Part shown: positions 1 to 7,966 of the stretch, one piece after another
Layout: each line of letters opens with the position of its first letter
Position numbering within the stretch: position 1 is the first letter of the stretch
DNA from: Streptococcus suis
GTDB lineage: Bacteria > Bacillota > Bacilli > Lactobacillales > Streptococcaceae
DNA: 64,000 nt
Reading direction: 5' to 3'
NCBI GenBank assembly: GCA_024583055.1
Contig: CP102145.1
Coordinates: 310,001 to 374,000 of the forward strand
Position numbers and translations under genes: made by a program
The notes under the pieces: model-generated
Told to the model about the DNA's origin: nothing
Database searches by the model: none
Seen by the model: the letters and a program-made list of their open reading frames with translations, nothing else

Positions 1-96
1 ACCCCTTTCTACACACTCAATCGAGGCGTAAAAAGATTTCATATCAACAAAAGCGATATCTGACTGTGGTTCCTTTGAATAGTCAATATAACCCAT
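1..96 (-). CDS. Y-family DNA polymerase (UmuC/UvrX-like), 5' end only
   Basis: Partial gene; only the first 32 residues are in the window and the rest runs off the left edge. The translation has the Y-family opening pattern, with 'AFVDMKSFYASIE' carrying the first catalytic Asp and the Phe-Tyr-Ala steric gate region. Such proteins perform error-prone translesion synthesis and are SOS-type genes in Gram-positive chromosomes, prophages and ICEs. It lies directly after a 42-residue ORF and an S24 repressor on the same strand with gaps of only a few bases, which suggests one DNA-damage-inducible operon. The start at 96 is chosen because it begins the family motif at the normal distance. Confidence 0.85.
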   Translation of the reverse strand, partial: MGYIDYSKEPQSDIAFVDMKSFYASIECVERG

Positions 97-100
97 AGCA

Positions 101-229
101 TTACCTCGCTTTGAGCTTTCCTAGTTCTTCGACAAGTTCGCTGACGTAATCTGTTATGTCATATTCTTTCTTGTCAGGAACAAATATAATGTGTTCGTCT
201 TTGATGTAAATCATGTTCTCTACATTCAC
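101..229 (-). CDS. small conserved-position protein between S24 repressor and UmuC-like gene (42 aa)
   Basis: A 42-residue ORF starting at GTG (229) two bases after the S24 gene's stop and ending four bases before the polymerase start. The start is preceded by GAGG at good spacing within the end of the upstream gene. The sequence is acidic with a helical C-terminal half ending 'ELVEELGKLKAR'. I do not recognise a domain. Its tight packing between a damage-responsive repressor and a lesion-bypass polymerase suggests translational coupling and a role in the same response (inference). Confidence 0.6.
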   Translation of the reverse strand: MNVENMIYIKDEHIIFVPDKKEYDITDYVSELVEELGKLKAR

Positions 230-231
230 AT

Positions 232-924
232 TTATACCTCCTCGACTGGTGTAAAATGCCCGACAACCTTACCAACGATATAAAGTTCATCCTCAAATGG
301 GATAAATCGTTCAGGAACAGATGGATTGATGGAAACCATACGAAAACCGTCTTCGACACGGAATAGTTTTTTGATATATATCGAACCGTTCCAATTCAGT
401 GCATAAACAGCACCGTCATAATCATATCCTGTCGCTTTGATTAAGGCCACATCTCGGTGTTTATAGACCGGTTCCATGGAAGAACCATCAATCCAAGCAG
501 CAATATCAAAGCCACTGTACTCATCCTCAGAATAGACTGTTTCAGTTTCATACTCATCAAAATACCCTGCACCAGGTCCAGCAGATAGCTGTACCTCAGA
601 TAAGACTTTATAAGAGTAGAGTGGTAGGACTTTTTCTGTAATTTCTTGTTGAGTAAGTAAATCCTCAACGTAATTTTCTGCAGCCAATTTATTTTCATCG
701 TTGAGACGTAAGTAGTTTTCGACAATCTTGTATTCTGATTCGAAATATGTCTCAGCCACTTGGAAAATTTTTGCCAAAGCTGACAAATTTTTTTGATTTG
801 GTTTTGTAATTCCAGCTTCCCACTTACTGATTGTTATTCGACTAACACCCAATTTTAGTGCAACTTCCGTCTGTGAAATGCCTAGTTGCTCACGTTTTAC
901 TTTTAATTTTTGAGGCGCGAACAT
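232..924 (-). CDS. S24 (LexA/HdiR-like) self-cleaving transcriptional repressor
   Basis: 230 residues. An N-terminal helix-turn-helix of the Cro/CI type (about residues 8-60, 'LGISQTEVALKLGVSRITIS') is followed by an S24 peptidase domain (about 105-225). An Ala-Gly pair at 115-116 fits the self-cleavage site, Ser149 in 'GSSMEP' the nucleophile, and Lys185/186 in 'SIYIKK' the general base. The Ser-Lys spacing of about 37 matches LexA. HdiR of Lactococcus lactis and relatives repress umuC-type genes until DNA damage promotes self-cleavage. Here the gene heads the operon with the polymerase. Its start at 924 has GGAG seven bases upstream, and a palindromic operator sits just beyond. Confidence 0.85.
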   Translation of the reverse strand: MFAPQKLKVKREQLGISQTEVALKLGVSRITISKWEAGITKPNQKNLSALAKIFQVAETYFESEYKIVENYLRLNDENKLAAENYVEDLLTQQEITEKVLPLYSYKVLSEVQLSAGPGAGYFDEYETETVYSEDEYSGFDIAAWIDGSSMEPVYKHRDVALIKATGYDYDGAVYALNWNGSIYIKKLFRVEDGFRMVSINPSVPERFIPFEDELYIVGKVVGHFTPVEEV

Positions 925-933
925 AGTTTCTCC

Positions 934-989
934 TTTTTGTTACTTTATAAAGTTACAAAAAGTATAAAATAAATTTTGAATTTTGGCAA
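934..989 (-). promoter_or_regulatory. promoter and palindromic operator of the S24 repressor operon
   Basis: On the minus strand -35 TTGCCA (984-989) and -10 TATACT (961-966) are separated by 17 bp. A 28-bp near-palindrome (934-961) with centre ACTTTATAAAGT and arms TTTTTGT.. / ..ACAAAAA has one mismatched pair. It overlaps the edge of the -10 and the expected start site. That position fits autorepression by the S24 protein. Confidence 0.7.
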
Positions 990-1034
990 GTGGGAATGTC
1001 AATTTGTAAAACTTAAATTTACAAATGATTCATG

Positions 1035-1066
1035 AAAAAAATCCCGCCAAATTATTTTGGTGGGAT
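1035..1066 (-). terminator. Rho-independent terminator downstream of guaA
   Basis: An 11-bp stem, ATCCCGCCAAA paired with TTTGGTGGGAT with one G-T pair and a 4-nt loop, is followed on the minus strand by a T run. It lies about 100 bp after the guaA stop. Confidence 0.75.
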
Positions 1067-1165
1067 TTTGGTGGGGTACCAAATGATTTTATACCCCTTT
1101 TTACGTTTTATAATAGCTCAAAATGCAGTTAAATCAACAATCTTGGTTCAAATTAGTTTATTAAA

Positions 1166-2716
1166 TTATTCCCACTCAACTGTTGCTGGTGGTTTGCTTG
1201 TAATGTCGTAGACGATGCGGTTGACGTGGTCGACTTCGTTGACGATGCGGACAGAGATTTTCTGAAGGACTTCCCATGGGAGTTTTGCGAAATCAGCAGT
1301 CATTCCATCAACAGAAGTGATAGCACGGATAGCAATGGTATAGTCATAAGTACGACCGTCTCCCATGACACCTACCGAACGAACTCCAGTATTGACCGTG
1401 AAATACTGCCACACATCACGGTCCAGGCCAGCCTTGGCAATTTCCTCACGGAGGATAGCGTCTGACTCACGGACAGTGTAGAGTTTTTCCTCGGTGATTT
1501 CGCCCATGATACGGATAGCCAGTCCAGGACCTGGGAATGGCTGACGCCACACAACCTCATCAGGCATACCGAGTGCCGTACCTAGCGCACGTACTTCATC
1601 CTTGAAGAGGGTATTGAGCGGTTCAATCAACTCAAATTGCATATCCTCTGGAAGTCCGCCCACATTGTGGTGAGACTTGATTGTCTCAGCCGTATCCGTC
1701 CCAGACTCGATAATATCGGTGTAAAGCGTGCCTTGAGCCAGGAATTTTACATCTGTCAACTTGCTTGCCTCGTCATCAAATACGTAAACAAATTCATTAC
1801 CGATGATTTTACGTTTCTTCTCAGGGTCAGATACGCCAGCAAGTAAATCAAGGAAACGTTTAGAAGCGTCTACGCGAATGATATTGAGACCGAATTTGCC
1901 ACCCAACATCTCCATTACCTGGTCACCTTCATTTTTACGGAGCAAGCCGTGGTCAACGAAGATACAAGTCAACTGGTCACCGATCGCACGTTGCAGAAGG
2001 ACACCGACAACAGAAGAGTCCACACCGCCAGACAGACCCAGAAGAACCTTCTTGTCTCCAACAGTTGCACGGATTTTCTCGATTTCAGTCTCGATGAAGT
2101 TTTCCATGGTCCAGTCGCCACGCGCACCACAGATACCAAAGGCAAAATTCTTCAAGATGTCGTTACCGTATACGGAATGACGAACTTCTGGGTGGAACTG
2201 GATACCGTAGATGCGGCGTTCGGTATTTTCAATGGCAGCATAAGGGCAATCCGCAGACAGACCGACCAAGTGGAAGTCAGCTGGAATTTCCGTCACAGCG
2301 TCACCGTGGCTCATAAGAACCAATTGCTCAGAAGGAGTGTCAGCAAAAAGAGCAGACTCAGCCTTGAGTTCAAGTGTTGACTGACCATATTCACGGTTAC
2401 CAGCCTCGCCAGCAGGCACCACCTTACCGCCCAATTTATGGGTAATTAGCTGCATACCGTAGCAAATCCCCAAAATTGGAATCCCCAGTTCAAAAATTTC
2501 TGAGTCAATGTCAAAGGCATTTTCCGCGTAAACTGAGTTTGGCCCACCAGAAAGAACGATACCAATCGGATTGATTTGGCGGACCTCCTCAGCAGTAATT
2601 TTGTGGTTTTTCAGTTCTGAAAAGACACCGAATTCACGGATGCGACGTGAAATCAGCTGGTTGTACTGGCTACCATAATCCAGAACGATAATTTTTTGGA
2701 CATCTTGTTTTGTCAT
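1166..2716 (-). CDS. guaA: GMP synthase (glutamine-hydrolysing)
   Basis: 516 residues from the ATG at 2716. This makes GMP from XMP, ATP and glutamine in cytosolic purine synthesis. The class I glutamine amidotransferase domain comes first, with nucleophile Cys in 'GICYGMQ' and the His-Glu pair in 'QFHPEV'. The ATP-pyrophosphatase domain follows with the P-loop 'GLSGGVDSS', then the C-terminal dimerisation domain ending 'PPATVEWE'. The frame is open nine codons further upstream, but the codons before 2716 lack family similarity and a G-rich Shine-Dalgarno lies just before this Met. The gene diverges from the gntR-type gene. The 3' end of guaA is a known integration site for mobile elements in streptococci; only a possible remnant is seen here. 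Confidence 0.97.
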   Translation of the reverse strand: MTKQDVQKIIVLDYGSQYNQLISRRIREFGVFSELKNHKITAEEVRQINPIGIVLSGGPNSVYAENAFDIDSEIFELGIPILGICYGMQLITHKLGGKVVPAGEAGNREYGQSTLELKAESALFADTPSEQLVLMSHGDAVTEIPADFHLVGLSADCPYAAIENTERRIYGIQFHPEVRHSVYGNDILKNFAFGICGARGDWTMENFIETEIEKIRATVGDKKVLLGLSGGVDSSVVGVLLQRAIGDQLTCIFVDHGLLRKNEGDQVMEMLGGKFGLNIIRVDASKRFLDLLAGVSDPEKKRKIIGNEFVYVFDDEASKLTDVKFLAQGTLYTDIIESGTDTAETIKSHHNVGGLPEDMQFELIEPLNTLFKDEVRALGTALGMPDEVVWRQPFPGPGLAIRIMGEITEEKLYTVRESDAILREEIAKAGLDRDVWQYFTVNTGVRSVGVMGDGRTYDYTIAIRAITSVDGMTADFAKLPWEVLQKISVRIVNEVDHVNRIVYDITSKPPATVEWE

Positions 2717-2938
2717 GTTTTTCCCTTTCCATTTGAAAATCATTCAAATACTGATAGCTATTTTACCATAAATACGAACATTTTCCAAACTATATTTGTC
2801 AATTATCAGTTTTCCAAACTATGGCTATTTTTTTGAAATCCCCTGTTCGTTTTTTTCTTGAATTTACTGATTTTATTTGAGCAGATTACCAGTCATTGTT
2901 TGCCTGTCTTATTTTTACTCATAAAAAACAGCTGACCT

Positions 2939-2967
2939 TTGTAAAATTGGTCTAATTTTGGTAGACT
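2939..2967 (+). promoter_or_regulatory. promoter of the GntR-type regulator with an overlapping inverted repeat
   Basis: -35 TTGTAA (2939-2944), a 17-bp spacer and -10 TAGACT (2962-2967). GGTCTA at 2949-2954 and TAGACT at 2962-2967 form an inverted pair across the spacer and -10, as expected for an autoregulated HutC-type repressor. Confidence 0.5.
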
Positions 2968-2988
2968 AGACGAAGAGAGGTTTGACAA

Positions 2989-3687
2989 ATGAAAGCAGCA
3001 TATATTTCCATTCACGATAAGATTAAGGAGCAGATTGACCAGGGCGTTTGGAAGATTGGCCAGCGCCTGCCCAGCGAGCGTGACCTGTCCGATGAGTTCG
3101 GCGTTTCCCGCATGACCCTGCGCCAAGGCATCACCCTCCTGGTCGAAGAAGGAGTGCTCCAGCGTAAGGTCGGTTCCGGCACCTATGTGGCCAGCACTCG
3201 AGTTCAAGAAAAGATGCGCGGCACGACCTCCTTTACAGAGTTGGTTCTCTTGCAGGGAAAAAAGCCGAGCAGTAAGCTCTTGTCTTACACTCGGACCAAA
3301 CCAAATGAAAAAGAAGTTGAGCAGCTAGCCTTGTCCAAAGGGGAATATGTCGTCCGGATGGAACGGGTTCGCTATGCTGATAATGTCCCTGTCGTTTATG
3401 AAGTTGCCAGCATTCCGGAGCGTCTGATTAAAAGTGTTCCCAAGGAGGAAGTGACCAACCATTTCTTCAAGACCTTGACGGACAATGGCTATAAAATCGG
3501 CACCAGCAAGCAGACCATTTTTGCACGGCTGGCCAATGAGAAGGTGGCTAACTACCTAGACATCAGCAAAAATCAGCCAATTTTGGCTCTGAGACAGGTT
3601 TCCTACCTGGATGACGGCCAGGCCTTTGAATTTGTTAACAGCCAGTACGTTGGCGAACGGTTTGAGTTTTATTTGGAGAATAATTAG
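2989..3687 (+). CDS. GntR/HutC-family transcriptional regulator with UTRA domain
   Basis: 232 residues. An N-terminal winged helix-turn-helix (about 1-70, with 'LPSERDLSDEFGVSRMTLRQ') is joined to a UTRA ligand-binding domain (about 90-230, ending 'FEFVNSQYVGERFEFYLEN'). Members of this subfamily sense small metabolites, often sugar phosphates or amino sugars; the effector here cannot be read from the sequence. The gene is divergent from guaA. The start at 2989 has GAGAGG about eight bases upstream. Confidence 0.9.
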   Translation: MKAAYISIHDKIKEQIDQGVWKIGQRLPSERDLSDEFGVSRMTLRQGITLLVEEGVLQRKVGSGTYVASTRVQEKMRGTTSFTELVLLQGKKPSSKLLSYTRTKPNEKEVEQLALSKGEYVVRMERVRYADNVPVVYEVASIPERLIKSVPKEEVTNHFFKTLTDNGYKIGTSKQTIFARLANEKVANYLDISKNQPILALRQVSYLDDGQAFEFVNSQYVGERFEFYLENN

Positions 3688-3719
3688 GAAAAGAGCAAGC
3701 AAAATAGAGCCTTTCGACT

Positions 3720-4064
3720 CTATTCAAAAATATAATTGTAAAGCTGAATGACTTTCTGGAAAGTCCAAGTATCTAACTGTGTGATTTTGCTGGCATTCCT
3801 AGCTATGAAATCAAAAGTATAGAGTTGCGTAGGATTGACGAATCCGGCGACTTTTTCTGAGTCAATCGGCACAGATAGCCCGCGGCTCTCTAAAGTTTTT
3901 GCACCGTGTGTAATAGGACAGACAGCGACGAAACCTGTTGCTCGGCTGTATTTTTGACTGGAGATAACTAAAGCAGGACGGCGATTCTGAATTTCCTTGC
4001 CAGCAGAAGGGTCAAAATCAATCCAGATAATATCCTGCTTTTGAGGAATATATTCAACCTTCAT
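3720..4064 (-). CDS. PemK/MazF-family endoribonuclease toxin
   Basis: 114 residues from the ATG at 4064. The PemK/MazF fold is shown by 'GDIIW'-like 'QDIIWIDFDPSAGKEIQ', the conserved 'RRPALVISS' strand and the 'VCPIT' strand. Such toxins cut mRNA at short motifs. The start is inside the end of the upstream antitoxin frame (overlap of 11 bases), the usual arrangement for coupling. A longer open frame to 4148 is rejected because it is antitoxin sequence in the wrong frame. The toxin frame is intact while its antitoxin frame is broken, which is unusual. It may be inactive, low-expressed or neutralised by another antitoxin. Confidence 0.85.
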   Translation of the reverse strand: MKVEYIPQKQDIIWIDFDPSAGKEIQNRRPALVISSQKYSRATGFVAVCPITHGAKTLESRGLSVPIDSEKVAGFVNPTQLYTFDFIARNASKITQLDTWTFQKVIQLYNYIFE

Positions 4065-4268
4065 TATCGAGTAACACCTCCCCTTCAAAGTCATTTTCCA
4101 TGATGAAGGGTTCCATATTGTCAAAGGGATTAGGGATTTTGGACGCAAGAATAATCACATCATCAACTCCTTTGTAGACAAGGAATTCTTTGCCCTCACT
4201 AATACCTAGTTCTTTAGGAATGGTTACTGCCAGTGAATTACTACCTTACGCGTTTTCACAGTATTCAT
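4054..4268 (-). pseudogene. MazE/AbrB-type antitoxin gene with a one-base deletion
   Basis: Starting at the ATG at 4268, after a good GGAGG, the protein reads MNTVKTRKV and then hits a stop after 14 codons. Skipping one base near 4240-4245 restores an AbrB-like antitoxin of about 71 residues with 'NSLAVTIPKELGI' and the acidic tail typical of MazE partners, ending in the overlap with the toxin start. The 215-bp span is one base short of a whole number of codons, consistent with loss of one G in what should encode Val-Gly-Asn. It could be a real mutation or a sequence error. Confidence 0.75.
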
Positions 4269-4288
4269 AAAAGTATACCTCCGTACAT

Positions 4289-4317
4289 CGTATACACGAT
4301 TTTGACAAAAAAGTCAA
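4289..4317 (-). promoter_or_regulatory. promoter of the MazEF-like pair
   Basis: Minus-strand -35 TTGACT (4312-4317), a 17-bp spacer and -10 TATACG (4289-4294). Two GTATAC palindromes flank the start region (about 4273-4278 and 4290-4295) and could be the antitoxin operator. Confidence 0.6.
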
Positions 4318-4358
4318 AGGTTTTTGAGTATTTTCGCTCGTCTTAAAACTCTCTAAAT

Positions 4359-4383
4359 AGACGTAAATAAAATTATGCAAACA
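4359..4383. repeat. copy of a 25-bp TTTGCATAA/TTATGTAAAC imperfect palindrome
   Basis: On the minus strand it reads TTTGCATAATTTTATTTACG, with a degenerate second arm. It is one of five related copies in the core part of the window. This copy is not directly behind a stop codon. Confidence 0.45.
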
Positions 4384-4387
4384 AATG

Positions 4388-4418
4388 ATCCGTTTTCCCA
4401 CTAGAAACGGATTTTCTT
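4388..4418 (+). terminator. hairpin with T-rich tail upstream of ylxM
   Basis: The stem ATCCGTTT/AAACGGAT (4388-4395 with 4405-4412) is followed by TTTTCTTATTT on the plus strand. It would block read-through into ylxM. No plus-strand gene directly precedes it, so it may insulate the ylxM promoter. Confidence 0.5.
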
Positions 4419-4442
4419 ATTTATTAACGCTAGAATTTTTGA

Positions 4443-4448
4443 TATAAT
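4443..4448 (+). promoter_or_regulatory. extended -10 element of ylxM-ffh
   Basis: A TGATATAAT extended -10 has its last base only seven bases before the ylxM ATG. The predicted start site therefore falls at or next to the start codon, and no Shine-Dalgarno is seen. A leaderless message is possible. Confidence 0.5.
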
Positions 4449-4455
4449 AAAGTTT

Positions 4456-4788
4456 ATGGAAATTGAAAAAACCAACCGAATGAATGCCTTATTTGAATTC
4501 TACGCTGCCTTATTGACGGACAAGCAAATGAACTATATCGAGCTATATTATGCGGATGATTATAGTTTAGCAGAGATAGCTGAGGAATTTCAGGTGAGCC
4601 GTCAGGCGGTTTATGATAATATCAAACGAACCGAAAAATTGCTAGAGGACTACGAAATGAAGTTGCACATGTACTCGGACTATGTTGTGCGCAGCCAAAT
4701 TTTCGATGAGATTTTGGAAAAATATCCAGAAGATGCTTTTTTGCATGAAAAAATCTCTGTCCTGACCAGCATTGATAATCGAGATTAA
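4456..4788 (+). CDS. ylxM: YlxM-family SRP-associated DNA-binding protein
   Basis: 110 residues, the usual length for YlxM. The sigma-70 region-4-like helix-turn-helix is clear ('[20 protein letters not shown]', about 33-55) and is followed by a helical tail. It is encoded 11 bp upstream of ffh, the conserved arrangement in Firmicutes, and in Streptococcus YlxM is reported to bind SRP components and modulate SRP GTPase activity. No convincing Shine-Dalgarno precedes the ATG at 4456; an internal Met (codon 9) is the only near alternative and also lacks one. Confidence 0.92.
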   Translation: MEIEKTNRMNALFEFYAALLTDKQMNYIELYYADDYSLAEIAEEFQVSRQAVYDNIKRTEKLLEDYEMKLHMYSDYVVRSQIFDEILEKYPEDAFLHEKISVLTSIDNRD

Positions 4789-4799
4789 AAGGAGAACAC

Positions 4800-6368
4800 A
4801 TGGCTTTTGAGAATTTAACCCAGCGTTTGCAGAACGTATTTAAAAATCTGCGTGGAAAAGGAAAAATCAGCGAGAGCGACATTCAAGAAGCGACCAAGGA
4901 AATCCGTTTGGCCTTGCTTGAGGCGGACGTTGCCTTGCCAGTCGTCAAAGATTTTATCAAGAAGGTGCGTGAGCGTGCCATTGGCCACGATGTCATCGAT
5001 ACCCTCAATCCAGCTCAACAAATCATCAAGATTGTCGACGAAGAATTGACGGCGGTTCTGGGTTCGGAAACGGCTGAAATTATCAAATCACCGAAAATTC
5101 CAACCGTTATCATGATGGCTGGTCTCCAAGGTGCTGGTAAGACGACCTTTACCGGTAAATTGGCCAACAAACTCAAGCAAGAGGAGAATGCGCGTCCTCT
5201 CTTGATTGCGGCGGATATTTACCGTCCAGCGGCCATTGACCAGTTAAAAACGCTAGGGCAACAGATTGATGTTCCTGTCTTTGAATTGGGCAACCAAGTT
5301 CCTGCCCTTGAAATTGTGCGCCAAGGTTTGGAACAAGCCAAAGCCAACCACAATGACTATGTCCTCATCGATACGGCCGGTCGTTTGCAGATTGACCAAG
5401 CCCTGATGGCGGAATTGCGTGATATTAAAGACTTTGTCCAACCAAATGAAATCCTCTTGGTAGTCGATGCCATGATTGGTCAAGAGGCCGCTAATGTTGC
5501 CAAGGAATTTAATGACCAGTTGGCGATCACTGGTGTGATTTTGACCAAGATTGACGGTGATACGCGTGGTGGTGCGGCGCTTTCTGTTCGTCACATTACT
5601 GGCCAACCTATCAAATTCACTGGTACTGGTGAGAAAATCACGGACATCGAAACCTTCCATCCAGACCGTATGTCATCTCGTATTCTCGGTATGGGGGATA
5701 TGTTGACGCTGATTGAAAAGGCCAGCAAGGAGTACGACGAGAAGAAATCATTGGAACTGGCGGAAAAAATGCGCGAGAACACCTTTGATTTCAACGATTT
5801 CATTGACCAGCTCGACCAAGTACAAAGCATGGGACCGATGGAAGACTTGCTCAAAATGCTTCCTGGTATGTCAACCAATCCAGCTCTGGCAAATCTAAAG
5901 GTTGACCAAAAACAGATTGCTCGTAAGCGTGCCATTGTGTCCTCAATGACGCCTGAAGAACGAGAAAATCCGGATTTATTAACTCCGAGCCGTCGCCGTC
6001 GGATTGCGGAAGGTTCAGGGAATAGCTTTGTCGAAGTCAATAAATTTATCAAGGATTTCAACCAAGCAAAATCCCTCATGCAAGGCATGATGTCTGGTGA
6101 CATGAGCAAAATGATGAAACAGATGGGCATTAACCCTAATAATCTTCCGAAAAATATGCCAAACAATATGGATATGTCTGCCTTAGAAGATATGATGGGT
6201 GGTAGCGGAATGCCCGATATGAGCCAACTGATGGGCGGGGCTGGTATGCCTGACATGTCATCCATGTTTGGTGGTGGGCTCAAAGGCAAGATTGGAAAAT
6301 TTGCCATGGAGCAGGCCATGAAACGTCAAGTCAACAAGATGAAAAAAGCTAAGAAAAAGCGTAAATAA
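4800..6368 (+). CDS. ffh: signal recognition particle GTPase Ffh
   Basis: 522 residues, normal for streptococcal Ffh. It binds signal sequences of nascent membrane and secreted proteins and docks with FtsY. The order is the N domain (1-90), the G domain with P-loop 'GLQGAGKTT' and 'DTAGRLQ', 'TKIDGD' and the closing loop, then a methionine-rich M domain (about 320-450) and an unusually Met/Gly-rich tail (about 460-500) before a Lys-rich end. It follows ylxM by 11 bp with AGGAG before the ATG. No terminator is apparent before the amylase gene 30 bp downstream. Confidence 0.97.
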   Translation: MAFENLTQRLQNVFKNLRGKGKISESDIQEATKEIRLALLEADVALPVVKDFIKKVRERAIGHDVIDTLNPAQQIIKIVDEELTAVLGSETAEIIKSPKIPTVIMMAGLQGAGKTTFTGKLANKLKQEENARPLLIAADIYRPAAIDQLKTLGQQIDVPVFELGNQVPALEIVRQGLEQAKANHNDYVLIDTAGRLQIDQALMAELRDIKDFVQPNEILLVVDAMIGQEAANVAKEFNDQLAITGVILTKIDGDTRGGAALSVRHITGQPIKFTGTGEKITDIETFHPDRMSSRILGMGDMLTLIEKASKEYDEKKSLELAEKMRENTFDFNDFIDQLDQVQSMGPMEDLLKMLPGMSTNPALANLKVDQKQIARKRAIVSSMTPEERENPDLLTPSRRRRIAEGSGNSFVEVNKFIKDFNQAKSLMQGMMSGDMSKMMKQMGINPNNLPKNMPNNMDMSALEDMMGGSGMPDMSQLMGGAGMPDMSSMFGGGLKGKIGKFAMEQAMKRQVNKMKKAKKKRK

Positions 6369-6398
6369 TCCGTTCTCCACAAATAGAAAGAAGATTTG

Positions 6399-7850
6399 AT
6401 GACACGTTCTACATTAATGCAATACTTTGAATGGTATCTGCCTGCTGATCACGACCATTGGAATCGGCTAAAAAATGACGCTCCGCATCTGAAAGAATTA
6501 GGAATTAGCCATGTTTGGACGCCACCTGCCTTTAAAGCGACAGGACCAGATGACGTCGGCTATGGGATTTATGACCTGTTTGATTTGGGAGAATTCGACC
6601 AAAAAGGTACCATTTCAACCAAATACGGAACAAAAGATGAGTATCTGGCTGCTATTCATGCTCTCAACGAACAAGGGATAGCAGTGATTGCGGATATTGT
6701 CCTCAACCACAAAGCTGGTGGAGACTACCAAGAAAGCTTCCAAGTTCGTCGGATGAACCCTGATAATCGGCAAGAAAGTCTTTCTGAACCCTATGAAATC
6801 AAGGGTTATACTGGTTATGATTTCCAAGGTCGTAACGATGCCTACAATGATTTTAAGTGGCATTGGTATCATTTCACAGGGCTTGATTTTGATGCTGCCC
6901 ACAATGAAACGGGCATTTATCAAATCGTAGGAGAGAACAAGGGCTGGGCCAATCAAGATCAGGTCGACGGAGAGCACGGGAACTACGATTACCTGATGTT
7001 CAATGACATTGATTTCAAACACCCAGAAGTAGTAGAGCATCTCAAAGATTGGGTAAAATGGTTTATCGAAACAACTCAGGTTGATGGCTTTCGGATTGAC
7101 GCTGCCAAGCATATTGGGGAAGATTTTATCGCTTCCTTTATGGAATTTGTCCGACAAGAAATTAAGCCTGACCTGTACGCTTTCGCAGAATATTGGAAAG
7201 ACAGTGAAGCAGATAGTCAAAGTTATATCGACGGTACAGATTACCAACTTGACTTGGTGGACGTTCCGCTCCACATGAATTTCTTTCAGGCGGGTAATGA
7301 AGGGCAATCTTTCGATTTACGGACCATTTTTGATGGTAGCTTGGTGAAAACAAAGCCTGATTTTGCCGTTACATTTGTCGAAAACCATGATACACAACGT
7401 GGACAGGCGCTAGAATCAACAGTTGCAGATTGGTTTAAACCAGCTGCTTACGCCTTAATTTTGCTACGTCAACAAGGATTGCCAACCTTATTCTACGGTG
7501 ATTATTACGGTATTTCAGGTGAATTTGGACAAGCTGCCTTCAATGAAATCTTGGATAAATTACTTGCTATCCGTCAACATCATACCTACGGTCCACAGAT
7601 TGATTATCTGGATCATCCAAATTGTATTGGTTGGGTTTGCCAAGGGGATAATGAGCATCCTAAAGGTCTAGCCTGCGTTATCAGCAATGCAGATGAAGGA
7701 TACAAAGACATGGATATGGGAATTTTAAATGCTGGAAAAGTATTTGTAGATGCAACCGGTCATCGACAAGACACCGTTCAATTAGATGAAAATGGATGGG
7801 GGCGTTTCTATGTCAATCCAGGCTCGGTTTCCGTATGGGTAGAAGAATAA
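6399..7850 (+). CDS. cytoplasmic alpha-amylase (GH13)
   Basis: 483 residues from the ATG at 6399 (a TTG lies one codon earlier). It hydrolyses alpha-1,4-glucans. There is no signal peptide, and the length and the 'MQYFEWYLP' opening match intracellular bacterial alpha-amylases (AmyA/AmyS-like). Catalytic residues can be read: nucleophile Asp234 in 'GFRIDAAKH', acid/base Glu264 in 'FAEYWK' and Asp331 in 'ENHDTQ'. It lies 30 bp after ffh and may be partly co-transcribed. A hairpin and T run follow the stop. Confidence 0.93.
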   Translation: MTRSTLMQYFEWYLPADHDHWNRLKNDAPHLKELGISHVWTPPAFKATGPDDVGYGIYDLFDLGEFDQKGTISTKYGTKDEYLAAIHALNEQGIAVIADIVLNHKAGGDYQESFQVRRMNPDNRQESLSEPYEIKGYTGYDFQGRNDAYNDFKWHWYHFTGLDFDAAHNETGIYQIVGENKGWANQDQVDGEHGNYDYLMFNDIDFKHPEVVEHLKDWVKWFIETTQVDGFRIDAAKHIGEDFIASFMEFVRQEIKPDLYAFAEYWKDSEADSQSYIDGTDYQLDLVDVPLHMNFFQAGNEGQSFDLRTIFDGSLVKTKPDFAVTFVENHDTQRGQALESTVADWFKPAAYALILLRQQGLPTLFYGDYYGISGEFGQAAFNEILDKLLAIRQHHTYGPQIDYLDHPNCIGWVCQGDNEHPKGLACVISNADEGYKDMDMGILNAGKVFVDATGHRQDTVQLDENGWGRFYVNPGSVSVWVEE

Positions 7851-7859
7851 CTAACAATT

Positions 7860-7894
7860 AAGTTTGCATAACGAATGTTATGTAGACTTTTTTT
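7860..7894 (+). terminator. amylase terminator that contains a copy of the 25-bp palindromic repeat
   Basis: AGTTTGCATAAC and GTTATGTAGACT pair around a GAAT loop and are followed by seven T. Positions 7863-7887 are one copy of the TTTGCATAA-TTATGTAAAC family described in the findings. Confidence 0.65.
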
Positions 7895-7921
7895 GTAATA
7901 TAAGTTATAAAGTAAACTATC

Positions 7922-7951
7922 TTGAGTATTAATGTCTGAAAATTGTATAAT
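7922..7951 (+). promoter_or_regulatory. promoter of the glucosaminidase remnant
   Basis: -35 TTGAGT (7922-7927), an 18-bp spacer and -10 TATAAT (7946-7951), 15 bp before the start codon. Confidence 0.55.
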
Positions 7952-7966
7952 GATTACCATTAAACT

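Noticed and set aside
5591..6319. Long minus-strand open frame across ffh
   Set aside because: Antisense shadow of the Met-rich ffh end with no similarity or ribosome site.
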